NCBI GenBank assembly: GCA_018436725.1 | Contig: JAHDKT010000027.1 | Coordinates: forward strand, 1 to 64,000 | Direction: 5' to 3' | DNA from: Synergistaceae bacterium | Lineage (GTDB): Bacteria > Synergistota > Synergistia > Synergistales > Aminobacteriaceae | Length of the DNA: 64,000 nt | In this document: positions 35,995 through 44,404 of the stretch, one piece after another | Layout: every line of letters starts with the position of its first letter | How positions within the stretch are numbered: position 1 is the first letter of the stretch | Made by a program: the position numbers and the translations under genes | Notes under the pieces: generated by a model | Seen by the model: only the letters and a program-made list of their open reading frames with translations | What the model was told of the DNA's origin: nothing | Database searches by the model: none

Positions 35995-36279
35995 ATGCCG
36001 GGAAGAAACGGAACGGGACCCATGGGACAGGGGTCGATGACCGGATGGGGGCGCGGCCCTTGCGGGCGCGGCGTCGCAGCAGGCGGACGATTTTTTAGAG
36101 GGCGCGGCTGCTTTGGTTGGGGCATGCGTATGGGAATGGGTATGGGCAGAGGCGGCGTGTGGGCCGAGCCGTATACCGGGGCCGACGAACAGACACTGCT
36201 CGAACAGGAGCTTGCAATGACCGAGGCAAGGGCGCAGGAGCTGCGCGCCAGACTGGGAAAGGGTGGGGACGCAGAGTGA
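35995..36279 (+). CDS. DUF5320-type small Gly/Met/Arg-rich protein
   Basis: A 94-residue protein beginning MPGRNGTGPMGQGSMTGWGRG, the hallmark of the DUF5320 family that travels with NifX-like proteins and MinD-like ATPases. The first 55 residues are rich in Gly, Met, Arg and Cys, the last 35 form a helix with Leu/Glu heptads. Its function is unknown; metal binding is plausible from the Met and Cys content. AAGGAGGAG precedes the ATG. Its stop overlaps the next GTG start. Confidence 0.85.
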   Translation: MPGRNGTGPMGQGSMTGWGRGPCGRGVAAGGRFFRGRGCFGWGMRMGMGMGRGGVWAEPYTGADEQTLLEQELAMTEARAQELRARLGKGGDAE

Positions 36280-36638
36280 CGAAAGCGGCGATTGCAATGG
36301 ACAGCGGCGTTATTTCCGAGCACTTCGGCAAGACGAAGGAGTTTCTTTTCATCACCTTCGAGGGGAAGAACGAGATCTCGCGCGAGATCCTTCCTCCTCC
36401 CGCCGAAGAGCATGTTCCCGGGCTCTTCCCGAACTGGGTGAAGAAGATGGGGGCCGACGTGGTGGTCGCGGGAGGCATGGGAACGCAGGCGAAGCGGATG
36501 TTCGAGGCGCTGGGCGTCGGTGTCTGCACGGTTCCCTCCATGGGTGTGGAGCAGGCTGTGGAGGCGCTCCTCTCCGGTTCTCTGCAGGGCGTCGATATGG
36601 AGTGCACCCACGGACACGACCACTCCTGCGGAAAATGA
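36276..36638 (+). CDS. NifX/NifB-like dinitrogenase iron-molybdenum cofactor family protein
   Basis: A 120-residue protein from GTG 36276 (overlapping the previous stop). The fold shows AIAMDSGVISEHFGKTKEF at the N terminus, VVVAGGMGTQAKRMFEALGV in the middle and a His/Cys-rich tail (CTHGHDHSC) likely to bind metal. Members of this family bind Fe-S or Fe-Mo clusters in nitrogen fixers, but most genomes with this gene order do not fix nitrogen. The ATG of the next gene overlaps its stop. Confidence 0.85.
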   Translation: MTKAAIAMDSGVISEHFGKTKEFLFITFEGKNEISREILPPPAEEHVPGLFPNWVKKMGADVVVAGGMGTQAKRMFEALGVGVCTVPSMGVEQAVEALLSGSLQGVDMECTHGHDHSCGK

Positions 36639-37477
36639 AGATCGCCGTGGCGAGCGGCAAGGGGGGCGCGGGCAAGACCAGCATCGCGGCCTCCCTTGTT
36701 CTTGCAAAGCGAGGGGTGCTCGCGATGGATCTCGACGTGGAGGAACCCAATCTGGGGATTCTTCTGGGGTGTTCGCCCGGTGAATTGCGCCCGGTGCATC
36801 AACCTGTGGCGTATGTGGAGCCCGATCTCTGCTCGGGCTGCGGCAGATGCGCACAGGCGTGCGCGTACGGCGCCATCGCATGGTTCGGCTCCGGCCTTCC
36901 CGTGGTGAACGAATCGCTCTGTCACGGGTGCGGCGTCTGTCCGCTCGTCTGTCCGACGGGGGCGATGCGTGAGCGCGAGAAGGTGATCGGCGAGATCCGC
37001 TCCGGATTCGTCGACGGGGCGCCCTTCCTCGAAGGACGGCTTGAGGTCGGAGGCGTGAGCACGGTACGGCTTATCGAGGCGACGATCCAGGCGGGCGAGT
37101 CGCTGCACGCCGACGACTGGATCATGGATGCGCCTCCGGGCGCTTCCTGTCCCGTGTCGGCGGTGCTGCGCGAGGCGGACGCCGCCATCCTTGTCGTCGA
37201 GCCGACGCCGTTCGGTCTTTCGGATGTCGCGGGTGTGCTCGAGGTGGTTGCGGACATGAAAAAACCTGCGGGAATTGTTGCGAACAAGACCGGCATGGGC
37301 GATCTTTCGCTGGATGATCTCTGCCGTCGCTTCTCCGTCGAGGTGTTTGCCCGCTACCCCTTCACCCGCTCCGCCGCGAAGGCGGGGGCAAGGGGAGTCT
37401 GCCCGTACCGCTCCGAGGAAACGTGGGTATGGAAGACAGAGTCCCTCTGGCGTGCCATTGAAAGGAGATTCTCATGA
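36635..37477 (+). CDS. MinD/ParA-like P-loop ATPase with inserted 2x[4Fe-4S] ferredoxin domain
   Basis: A 280-residue ATPase. The deviant Walker A motif is ASGKGGAGKTS (residues 6-16). A ferredoxin insert at about 60-115 has two Cys clusters (CSGCGRCAQAC and CHGCGVCPLVC), each completed by a fourth Cys followed by Pro or helix residues. Switch II reads MDAPPGASCPV. Proteins of this type occur in pairs beside NifX-like genes and are thought to assemble or transfer iron-sulfur clusters. It overlaps genes on both sides by 4 bases. Confidence 0.9.
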   Translation: MKIAVASGKGGAGKTSIAASLVLAKRGVLAMDLDVEEPNLGILLGCSPGELRPVHQPVAYVEPDLCSGCGRCAQACAYGAIAWFGSGLPVVNESLCHGCGVCPLVCPTGAMREREKVIGEIRSGFVDGAPFLEGRLEVGGVSTVRLIEATIQAGESLHADDWIMDAPPGASCPVSAVLREADAAILVVEPTPFGLSDVAGVLEVVADMKKPAGIVANKTGMGDLSLDDLCRRFSVEVFARYPFTRSAAKAGARGVCPYRSEETWVWKTESLWRAIERRFS

Positions 37478-38346
37478 GTCCGCGCGAGATCGTTGTCGTC
37501 AGCGGCAAGGGCGGCACAGGGAAGACGACCCTCACGGCCTGTTTTGCAGCGCTTGCGGAGGGGCCGAGGATCATGGCCGACGCCGACGTGGACGCGCCGA
37601 ACCTGGAGCTGCTTCTTTCCCCCCGAGAGACGGAAAAGCGCCCCTTCTTCGGTATGGAGGTCGCGCATGTGGACGCCGCTCGCTGCACGGGGTGCGGTGA
37701 GTGCGAGCGCTTCTGCCGCTTCAGGGCGATCTCCGTCCGGGACGGAAAGGCGGAGGTGGACTCCGGTTTCTGCGAAGGGTGCGGAGGATGCCTGCTTGTC
37801 TGCCCCGAGGCGTGCATCTCCAAGGAGAAGTTCCAGCGAGGAGTGCTCCGCCGCGGCGAGACGGATTTTGGTTCGATGTGGTATGCTCGTCTGACGCCCG
37901 GTGGCGAGAACTCCGGTATGCTGGTCGCCCTTCTGCGCAAGGAGGCGAAGCGTGAAGCCGTTGAAAGAGGCGTTTCGCTCCTTCTCGTGGACGGACCTCC
38001 CGGCGTGGGATGTCCTGTTATCTCTTCGTTGACGGGAGCGGACTTCGCGGTGCTGGTGACCGAGCCTTCGCGCTCGGCGCTTTCGGATTTGCGAAGAGTG
38101 ATCTCCCTCTGTACGATGCTTTCGGTTCCCTTCGGCATCGCGGTGAACCGCTGGGATCTTTCGAAAGAGATGACCAGCGCAATCCGCGCCGCCTGTGACG
38201 AAGAGGGGTGGTCCTTCCTCGGCGCCGTGCCTTTTTCGGAGAAGACGGCGAGAGCCGTCAACGAGGGACGCATCCCGGTGAAGGAGATTGGCGACCCGCT
38301 GCGCGAACTGTGGCGGGCTATACTCGAGAAAGGACGTGAACATTGA
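37474..38346 (+). CDS. Second MinD/ParA-like P-loop ATPase with ferredoxin insert
   Basis: A 290-residue paralogue of the preceding gene. Walker A is VSGKGGTGKTT (residues 8-18). The insert has CTGCGECERFC and CEGCGGCLLVC Cys clusters at about 70-110. Switch II is VDGPPGVGCPV. The two ATPases probably act as a heterodimer, since both are always found together in this gene order. It is coupled to the upstream gene by an ATGA overlap. Confidence 0.9.
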   Translation: MSPREIVVVSGKGGTGKTTLTACFAALAEGPRIMADADVDAPNLELLLSPRETEKRPFFGMEVAHVDAARCTGCGECERFCRFRAISVRDGKAEVDSGFCEGCGGCLLVCPEACISKEKFQRGVLRRGETDFGSMWYARLTPGGENSGMLVALLRKEAKREAVERGVSLLLVDGPPGVGCPVISSLTGADFAVLVTEPSRSALSDLRRVISLCTMLSVPFGIAVNRWDLSKEMTSAIRAACDEEGWSFLGAVPFSEKTARAVNEGRIPVKEIGDPLRELWRAILEKGREH

Positions 38347-38347
38347 T

Positions 38348-38683
38348 ATGGCAAAAATAGGAATCCCCTCTTTGGGAACTGATGAGGCAAGCGCTGTGGC
38401 GGACCGTTTCGCCCGCGCTCCGTTTTTTATGATCGCCGATGAAAAGGGCGCGATTTTGGAATCCTTCGAGAACACGGCCGGAAGCGAGGCCCATGGGGCC
38501 GCTTCCAAGGCGCTGATGGCGCTTTCGCAGAAGGAGGTCTCCATACTGCTGGTTCCGCGTCTGGGACCGAACGCGATCGGCTTTGCCAAACAGGCCGGGA
38601 TGAGCGCGTTCTGCGCCGAAGGATTGACTGTGAAAGACGCGCTCGCGAAGTATGCGCAGGGTTCCCTCGAGAAATTACTGTAA
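38348..38683 (+). CDS. Second NifX-like protein
   Basis: A 111-residue protein from ATG 38348, one base after the ATPase stop. It has the family pattern VADRFARAPFFMIAD, a central VSILLVPRLGPNAIGFAKQAGM and a helical end, but lacks the His/Cys tail of the first copy at 36276. The longer open frame starting at 38288 overlaps the ATPase and is not preferred. Confidence 0.85.
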   Translation: MAKIGIPSLGTDEASAVADRFARAPFFMIADEKGAILESFENTAGSEAHGAASKALMALSQKEVSILLVPRLGPNAIGFAKQAGMSAFCAEGLTVKDALAKYAQGSLEKLL

Positions 38684-38740
38684 ATCAGGAGTACAATAGA
38701 CTGCAGCATCCATAATACGACAAAGGGGCGAACCTTTTTT

Positions 38741-39505
38741 ATGACACTGCCACCGAAAAGCGACAAGAAACAGATCAAGAAAATCTACGCCGTCGGAAGC
38801 GGCAAGGGCGGAGTGGGAAAGAGCTCCGTGACGTCGCTCCTGGCGATCGCAGCCGCTCGTCAGGGGAAGAGGGTGGGCATTTTGGACGCCGACATCACGG
38901 GGCCGTCCATCCCGACGTTCTTCGGCCTGCATACCTTCCCGTTCGGCAACGCCGAGGGGATCGAGCCTCCGGCATCGCGTTCCGGAATCCGCGTCATCTC
39001 GATGAACCTGCTGCTCGACGACCCGGCGAAGCCGGTGATCTGGCGTGGTCCTCTCCTCGGGAACGCCGTGACCCAGTTCTTTAACGACGTCCAGTGGGGC
39101 GAACTCGACGTGCTCTTCGTCGACCTTCCTCCCGGCACCGCCGATGCCGTGCTCACGGTGATGCAGACTATCCCGCTCGACGGCTTCCTGCTGGTGACCT
39201 CGCCGCAGGAGCTTGCCTCCCTCGTGGTCCGCAAGGCCGCGAAGATGGCGGAGATGCTGGATATTCCTCTCGTCGGCGTGGTGGAGAACATGAGCAGTCT
39301 TCGCTGCCCGCACTGCGGCGAGCGGATCGAGCTTTTCGGCGGAAGCCACGCCGAGGCGCTGATCAACGACGTGAAGGCCACCTTCTGGGGGAGCCTGCCT
39401 CTGGATACGGAAATGGCCGCGCTGGGAGACGAGGGACACCTCGAGGAGTATACCAACGCCGAAGTCTTCTCCGTGTTGGAGAAGGGGCTTGCCAACTTGT
39501 TCTAG
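38741..39505 (+). CDS. mrp: Mrp/NBP35-family iron-sulfur cluster carrier ATPase
   Basis: A 254-residue P-loop protein with Walker A GSGKGGVGKSS (about 18-28), the Mrp hallmark DADITGPSIP (about 48) and the cluster-binding CxxC in SSLRCPHCGE (about 187-193). Mrp/ApbC proteins carry [4Fe-4S] clusters to target enzymes. It closes the Fur-associated cluster of NifX-like proteins and MinD-like ATPases and is followed by a terminator. Confidence 0.92.
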   Translation: MTLPPKSDKKQIKKIYAVGSGKGGVGKSSVTSLLAIAAARQGKRVGILDADITGPSIPTFFGLHTFPFGNAEGIEPPASRSGIRVISMNLLLDDPAKPVIWRGPLLGNAVTQFFNDVQWGELDVLFVDLPPGTADAVLTVMQTIPLDGFLLVTSPQELASLVVRKAAKMAEMLDIPLVGVVENMSSLRCPHCGERIELFGGSHAEALINDVKATFWGSLPLDTEMAALGDEGHLEEYTNAEVFSVLEKGLANLF

Positions 39506-39527
39506 CGCTCTCTCCGGCAAGAAGAGC

Positions 39528-39553
39528 AAAGAGCCCTCCGGGGCTCTTTTTTT
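39528..39553 (+). terminator. Rho-independent terminator after mrp
   Basis: AAAGAGCCC pairs with GGGCTCTTT around a TCCG loop, and the T-run continues to 39553. Confidence 0.9.
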
Positions 39554-39564
39554 AATGTGAAAGG

Positions 39565-39592
39565 TTGACAATGCAATATAAGCAGATATAAT
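39565..39592 (+). promoter_or_regulatory. Promoter of the YeeE/YedE gene pair
   Basis: TTGACA at 39565-39570 and a perfect TATAAT at 39587-39592 are 16 bases apart. A GGAGG site at about 39636 precedes ATG 39649. Confidence 0.85.
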
Positions 39593-39648
39593 TAAATTGT
39601 AAGGAAGTGCAGTATTTGTAATATTATCTGGAGAATGGAGGGGATACG

Positions 39649-40182
39649 ATGAAAGAAGAGGGAGGATGGAACCCCTACCTCGCCGGAGGATTGTCCGGGC
39701 TTGTTTCCATAGGCTCGGTCTGGTTCGCCGGGAAGTATCTGGGGGCGTCCACAACCTTTGTCCGGGCGACTGCGGCGGTGGAGCAGGCGGTGCTTCCGGA
39801 GCGGGCGGCGACGCTTGAATACCTGGTGAAGACGGCCCCGAAGATGGACTGGCAGGCGTGGTTCCTTGTGGGCATTTTCATCGGTTCGCTGGTTGCGGCC
39901 GCACTTTTTGGCGACTTCAAGTTCGAGCTCGTTCCGCCGATGTGGAAGAAGCGCTTCGGCGACGGCGTGCTGAAACGCGGGGTTGTCGCCTTCATCGGCG
40001 GCGTCGTCGCAATGTTCGGCGCGCGTCTCGCGGACGGGTGACCCAGCGGACACGGGCTGAGCGGTTCGCTCCAGCTTGCGGTAAGCGGCATCGTCGCGTT
40101 TGCGGCGTTCTACATCGCCGGCATGGTTACGGCGAAACTTGTGTACGGAGGAGGCGAGCGCAATGGCGGGACTGGATCCTAA
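39649..40182 (+). CDS. YeeE/YedE-family transporter, N-terminal half; probable selenoprotein (TGA = Sec)
   Basis: The frame from ATG 39649 reaches TGA at 40039-40041 (codon 131) and then continues in the same frame for 46 codons to TAA 40180-40182. The residues around the TGA read GARLADG-U-PSGHGLSG, and the YeeE/YedE (DUF395) family has an invariant Cys exactly at the U position in its GCTSGHG motif. The continuation also encodes the expected last membrane helix (IVAFAAFYIAGMVTA). A stem-loop with a G-first apical loop lies 22 bases after the TGA. The family moves thiosulfate or selenium compounds across the inner membrane through essential Cys residues. Read as Sec, the protein has 177 residues; read as stop, it loses the conserved core motif. 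Confidence 0.85.
40046..40076 (+). promoter_or_regulatory. Candidate bacterial SECIS element
   Basis: Immediately after the TGA, GCTGAGCG and CGCTCCAGC form a hairpin with one bulged C and the loop GTT (40064-40066). Bacterial SECIS hairpins lie within about 40 bases of the UGA and carry a conserved G at the start of the apical loop, both met here. Folding was done by eye. Confidence 0.5.
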
Positions 40183-40702
40183 TATGGTTTACGGCCTCGT
40201 CACGGGGCTTCTCTTCGGCTTCCTGCTGCAGAGGGGGCGCGTGATACGGTACGACAAGCAGCTCGGCGCGCTTCGCGTGCAGGACTTCACCATACTGAAA
40301 TTCATGCTGTCGTCCATCGTGGTCGCGATGGTCGGCGTCTACATCCTTCTCGACATGGGAATGGTGAAACTTTCCATAAAGCCGATGATCGCGGGCGGCG
40401 TCGTGGTCGGCGGCCTTCTCTTCGGCGTCGGCTGGGGGCTGCTGGGTTACTGCCCCGGCACTTCCGTGGCGGCGGTCGGGGAGGGGCGTCTCGACGCGCT
40501 CTGGGGGATCGCGGGCGGCCTCGTCGGCGCGGCGCTTTACGCCGAGGCCTTCCCGTGGGTGAGCCGGACGCTCCTCACGATGGGAGACTACGGAAAGATC
40601 ACCATTCCGCAGGCGCTGGGGATGAACCACTGGTACGTCATCGGCGGCGCGGCGGTTCTCACGCTTCTTTTCTTCATGCTCTCGGAGAAGAAGGGGTTAT
40701 AG
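40163..40702 (+). CDS. YeeE/YedE-family transporter, C-terminal half
   Basis: A 179-residue membrane protein with about five helices. It begins at ATG 40163 with GGAGGAGG upstream, overlapping the end of the Sec-containing half by 20 bases. The family Cys is ordinary here, in LLGYCPGTSVAAVGEG (about 97-112). Two-gene YeeE pairs act as one transporter. The gene is followed by a strong terminator, so the pair is a unit of its own. Confidence 0.88.
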   Translation: MAGLDPNMVYGLVTGLLFGFLLQRGRVIRYDKQLGALRVQDFTILKFMLSSIVVAMVGVYILLDMGMVKLSIKPMIAGGVVVGGLLFGVGWGLLGYCPGTSVAAVGEGRLDALWGIAGGLVGAALYAEAFPWVSRTLLTMGDYGKITIPQALGMNHWYVIGGAAVLTLLFFMLSEKKGL

Positions 40703-40729
40703 AAGGGCGTTTTTTGCTCCGCACTCCGG

Positions 40730-40766
40730 GCGGTCTCCGGTAAATTTTTCCGGAGACCGCTTTTTT
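40730..40766 (+). terminator. Rho-independent terminator after the YeeE/YedE pair
   Basis: GCGGTCTCCGG pairs perfectly with CCGGAGACCGC around a nine-base loop and is followed by six T. Confidence 0.92.
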
Positions 40767-40857
40767 ATTCCCTGCAGGTCGAAAAAAGTGTATGCTTTCG
40801 GGGTGCGAGGCGGAAGCCTCTCGTACAGGAGTTCACTTATGAAAGGACGGGGAGTTA

Positions 40858-42510
40858 ATGAGAAAAAAAGTGCGCGAAGGGGTTCTTGTGTATTCTGTTG
40901 TTCTCGTCATGCTGCTCTTTGCAGCGCAGGCGCAGGCGGGAGGCGTTCGCCTGTCGCCGTTGAATCCGGAGTTTTTCGGGGCGTCGGCGCTCTCCGGCGG
41001 GGCTTTCTCCGGCGTTGCGCAGATTCGCACGCCTTGGGGTGATTTGCTGCCTGTTGGAAGACGGCCGTCGCCGCTGAACCTGGAGCATCTGAAGCATCCA
41101 AAGGCTGCCGCGTCCGCGCGGACGAAGACGGCTCTCCCGGCGCAGTACGATCTGCGGACGCTGGACAGGCTTCCTCCGGTGCGCGATCAGGACCCGTACG
41201 GTTCCTGCTGGACCTTTGGGGCCATGGCCGCCGTGGAATCGCCTCTATTGCCCAGCGAGGTTCGCGATTTCTCCGAATGGCATCTGGGCTACTGGGCGTA
41301 TGTCACGAATCCGGAAGGCTTCCCCGCATTTACCCAGTGGAGCGACCCGGAGAACCCCTTCCCGAACGAGCGGGCAAGAATCTACGATCAGGGCGGCGAC
41401 GACTGGAAAGCGGTGGCGGTGCTCGCCAGAGGGACGGGGCCGGTGAACGAGGAAGATCTTCCCTACGACGGAGCGCTTCCCTCGACAAAACCGCGTCTTG
41501 CGAGACAGAAGCTGCTGACAGAGGCGCTCTACATGCCCTATTCTACCAGGGAAATCTGGGAGCAGGGGTACCCGCACCTTATCGCGGACGAGGTAAAAAC
41601 GTCTATTATGGAGTACGGCGCGCTCTCCATCGGCATGATGGCGGACTTCAACGAGGATACATGGAATACAGAAACGCACGCATTCTATTACAACGGCCCC
41701 CGGGGGGCGAATCACGCTGTGAACGTGGTCGGCTGGGACGACGGCTTTCCGAAGGAGAACTTCGCGACGACGCCTCCGGGAGACGGAGCATGGATCGTCC
41801 GCAACAGCTGGGGTGAACGATTCGGCGAGGGCGGATACTTCTACATGTCCTACTACGATACGAGCCTCGACAGCGGGATCGCGTACATTCTCGCTTCTCC
41901 CGATCTGTACGGCATCATCCACCAGCACGATCCGCTGGGGTGGGTGCGCTCGGTGAGCGCCTCGGAGGCGAATCCCGAGACAGGGTGGATGGCGAACATT
42001 TTCACCGCCGGGGAGGATCAGACGCTCCGCGCGGTTTCGTTCTACGCGGCGGCGTTCGGAACGATGTACGAGGTGTTCATCGACGACGTATCGGGCGGCG
42101 TCTCCGGTTCGGGGGAAGCGCTTCGTACAGCGGAGGCTTCCGGTACCCTGGAGCAACCGGGATACCATACGATCCCTCTGCCCCGGCCGGTCGGAGTGGG
42201 AGAAGGAGCGCGCTTCCGCGTCCGGGTGAAGCTCACCACGCCGGGGTACGAGTACCCCCTGCCCGTCGAACTTCCGCTTGAGGAGTATTCGGACAACGCG
42301 ACGGCCTCCCCCGGCGAGAGCTTCTACAGCGCGGACGGCGCTTCGTGGACGGATCTAACGGAGGACTTCGCAGAGGCGAACTTCTGCATCAAGGTCCTCT
42401 CGACGCCCGGGATGAGCAGAAGCGGCGGGAGCGGCGGATGCTCCGCCGCCTCCGCGTCGCCGCTGCTTTTCGCGCTGCTGGCGCCTCTTCTGCTGCTCCG
42501 CAGGAGGTAG
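40858..42510 (+). CDS. Secreted C1 (papain-like) cysteine protease with Synerg-CTERM tail
   Basis: A 550-residue exported protein. Signal peptide residues 5-27 end in AQAQAGG. The catalytic Cys is C117 in DPYGSCWTFGAMAAVES; the catalytic His is in GANHAVNVVGWDDG (about 280) and the Asn in VRNSWGERFGEGGYF (about 315). Residues about 360-515 form a lectin-like beta domain found after C1 domains in such proteases. The C terminus is a Gly/Ser linker, a Cys, about 15 hydrophobic residues and RRR, the pattern of the Synerg-CTERM sorting signal. It probably digests protein at the cell surface. SD is GGACGGGGAG. Confidence 0.9.
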   Translation: MRKKVREGVLVYSVVLVMLLFAAQAQAGGVRLSPLNPEFFGASALSGGAFSGVAQIRTPWGDLLPVGRRPSPLNLEHLKHPKAAASARTKTALPAQYDLRTLDRLPPVRDQDPYGSCWTFGAMAAVESPLLPSEVRDFSEWHLGYWAYVTNPEGFPAFTQWSDPENPFPNERARIYDQGGDDWKAVAVLARGTGPVNEEDLPYDGALPSTKPRLARQKLLTEALYMPYSTREIWEQGYPHLIADEVKTSIMEYGALSIGMMADFNEDTWNTETHAFYYNGPRGANHAVNVVGWDDGFPKENFATTPPGDGAWIVRNSWGERFGEGGYFYMSYYDTSLDSGIAYILASPDLYGIIHQHDPLGWVRSVSASEANPETGWMANIFTAGEDQTLRAVSFYAAAFGTMYEVFIDDVSGGVSGSGEALRTAEASGTLEQPGYHTIPLPRPVGVGEGARFRVRVKLTTPGYEYPLPVELPLEEYSDNATASPGESFYSADGASWTDLTEDFAEANFCIKVLSTPGMSRSGGSGGCSAASASPLLFALLAPLLLLRRR

Positions 42511-42532
42511 AGCCAAAAGGCTGTTTCGCAAA

Positions 42533-42580
42533 AAGAAGATGCGGGTCCTCGAAACTCCGAGGGCCCGCATCTTCTCTTTG
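42533..42580. terminator. Bidirectional terminator between convergent genes
   Basis: AAGAAGATGCGGG-CCTC pairs with GAGG-CCCGCATCTTCT around a short loop. It lies between the plus-strand protease and the minus-strand flavoprotein and has A-rich and T-rich flanks. Confidence 0.75.
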
Positions 42581-42599
42581 CATGAAATACTCGGGTTTT

Positions 42600-44288
42600 C
42601 TACCGTAAATCGTACGGCCAGGCCATGATGCCGCCTTCGAGGAGGGCGACGTTCTCGTAGCCGTTCCCGCGAAGCGTGGCGATGGCGTCCCATCCGCGCA
42701 CGGAGATCTTGCAGAACGTCACGATCTCGCGGTCCTTCGGGATTTCCGTTATACGGCCGCGAAGCTGTCCCAGCGGGATGTTCGCGAAGTCGTAGGGGAT
42801 GCGCCCCTGAAGGTCGAGCTCCTGCGGGGAGCGAACGTCGAGCAGGAACGGAGGGTTCGCCCCCTCCATGAGCGCCTTCAGCTCCTTCGCCGAATAGGTC
42901 TTCACCAGCCCGTCCATCTTGTTCCGCAGCGCGTTGGCGGCGTGCGTCGTGGGGTCGAGCGCGGTGGCGAAGGGGGGGGCGTAGGCGAAGTCGGTGTCGG
43001 CGAGCATGTCGACCGTCATCCCGGCGGAGATCGCCGCGACGATGGAGTCAAGCCGTTTGTCCACCACGCCGCCGCCCATGATCTGCGCGCCGACGATGCG
43101 GCGTGACTTTCTGTCGGCAACGAGGCGGATCGTCATCGCGCCCATGCCCGGCATGAAGTGCGGCCGGTCGGGCTCCTCGACGACGATACTCACGGCGTCG
43201 AATCCCGCCGCGTGCGCCTGCTCCTCGTTGAGGCCGGTCTTTCCGATGGTGAGGTGGAAGAGCTTCAGGATCGCGGTACCGACGACTCCGGCGAAACGCG
43301 TGGGCAGTTCCGCGATATTGTCGGCGATGACGCGCCCCTGGCGGTTCGCGGTGGAGCCCATCGGCTGCCAGACGGACTTCTCGGTAAGGATATTCTTGGA
43401 CTGAACGCAGTCGCCTCCGGCGTAGATGGCCGGGTCGCTCGTGCGAAGGCATTCGTCGACGACGATGGTCCCGTTGGGGTGGAGTTCGAGCCCGGCTTCT
43501 TTGGCGAGTATCGTGTTCGGGCGAATGCCGACGGCCAGCAGAACCATGTCGGCGGGAAGGGTGCGCTTGTCGGTTCTGACACCGGTGACGACGCCGTTCT
43601 CGCCTATGATTTCGACGACCTTCTCGCCGCCGTAGAAGCCGACGCCCTTCTGACGCAGCACTTTCGTCACGCGGAGGCCGAAATCCTCTCCGATGAGGGC
43701 CGGAAGGGGGGTGGGTTGGATGTCGGCTACGGAGACCGAGATGCCGCGGTCCACAAGCGCCTCGACGACTTCCATGCCGATGAGCCCCCCGCCGATGATG
43801 ACGGCGGACTTGACGCTTCCGGCGTCGATAGCCGACTTCATCGCCATCGCGTCGGGCATCGTCCAGAGGGTGAAGACGCGGCTGAGGTCGTTTCCGGGAA
43901 TGGGAGGACGGATGGGGGAGGCGCCGGTGGCGAGTACGAGCTCGTCGTAGGGGAAGAGACGCTCCTCGCCGGAGGCGGTGTCGGTAGCGGCGACGACCTT
44001 CTTTTCCCTGTCGATGCGCGTCGCCATGTGTCCCGTGTGGACGGCGATATTCTTCACGTTGCGGAAGAAGTTCGCGTCGCGGACGATGCCGAGCGGCGTG
44101 CAGACAAGATCCTTGTACTCCTTCACCACGTCGCCGACGAAATACGGGAAGCCGCATCCGGCGACGCTCAGATGTTCGCCCCGCTCCAGAATGGTGATGT
44201 CAAACTCCGGCGCAAGTCGCGCGAGCCGGGCCGCCGTCTTCGCGCCGCATGCCACGCCGCCGATGATGAGGACCTTCTTTTTCTCCAT
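42600..44288 (-). CDS. CoA-disulfide-reductase-like flavoprotein with C-terminal rhodanese domain
   Basis: A 562-residue enzyme. Residues about 1-445 are a pyridine-nucleotide disulfide reductase with FAD loop IIGGVACGAKTAARLA, the single redox Cys in SVAGCGFPYF (about 42), NAD loop IIGGGLIGMEVVEAL and the second FAD motif IYAGGDCV. Residues about 465-560 are a rhodanese domain with the active Cys in VTFCKISVRG. This layout matches CoA-disulfide or polysulfide reductases that handle sulfane sulfur. ATG 44288 is preferred over a GTG two codons earlier. It lies downstream of a Se/S-carrier-like gene on the same strand. Confidence 0.88.
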   Translation of the reverse strand: MEKKKVLIIGGVACGAKTAARLARLAPEFDITILERGEHLSVAGCGFPYFVGDVVKEYKDLVCTPLGIVRDANFFRNVKNIAVHTGHMATRIDREKKVVAATDTASGEERLFPYDELVLATGASPIRPPIPGNDLSRVFTLWTMPDAMAMKSAIDAGSVKSAVIIGGGLIGMEVVEALVDRGISVSVADIQPTPLPALIGEDFGLRVTKVLRQKGVGFYGGEKVVEIIGENGVVTGVRTDKRTLPADMVLLAVGIRPNTILAKEAGLELHPNGTIVVDECLRTSDPAIYAGGDCVQSKNILTEKSVWQPMGSTANRQGRVIADNIAELPTRFAGVVGTAILKLFHLTIGKTGLNEEQAHAAGFDAVSIVVEEPDRPHFMPGMGAMTIRLVADRKSRRIVGAQIMGGGVVDKRLDSIVAAISAGMTVDMLADTDFAYAPPFATALDPTTHAANALRNKMDGLVKTYSAKELKALMEGANPPFLLDVRSPQELDLQGRIPYDFANIPLGQLRGRITEIPKDREIVTFCKISVRGWDAIATLRGNGYENVALLEGGIMAWPYDLR

Positions 44289-44404
44289 GACCACAATCCC
44301 CTGCCTTTCGGAAATTCGCGGCCCGGCGGACGTATGTTCAGCGAGCGGACGCCCTGACGCCGCGATTTATACTGCTACCCCTATATGGTATTTCAAAAAG
44401 GAAG

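Noticed and set aside
36276-38683. Nitrogen-fixation cluster
   Set aside because: NifX-like proteins are present, but no nifH, nifD, nifK, nifE, nifN or nifB; the set is typical of non-fixing anaerobes.
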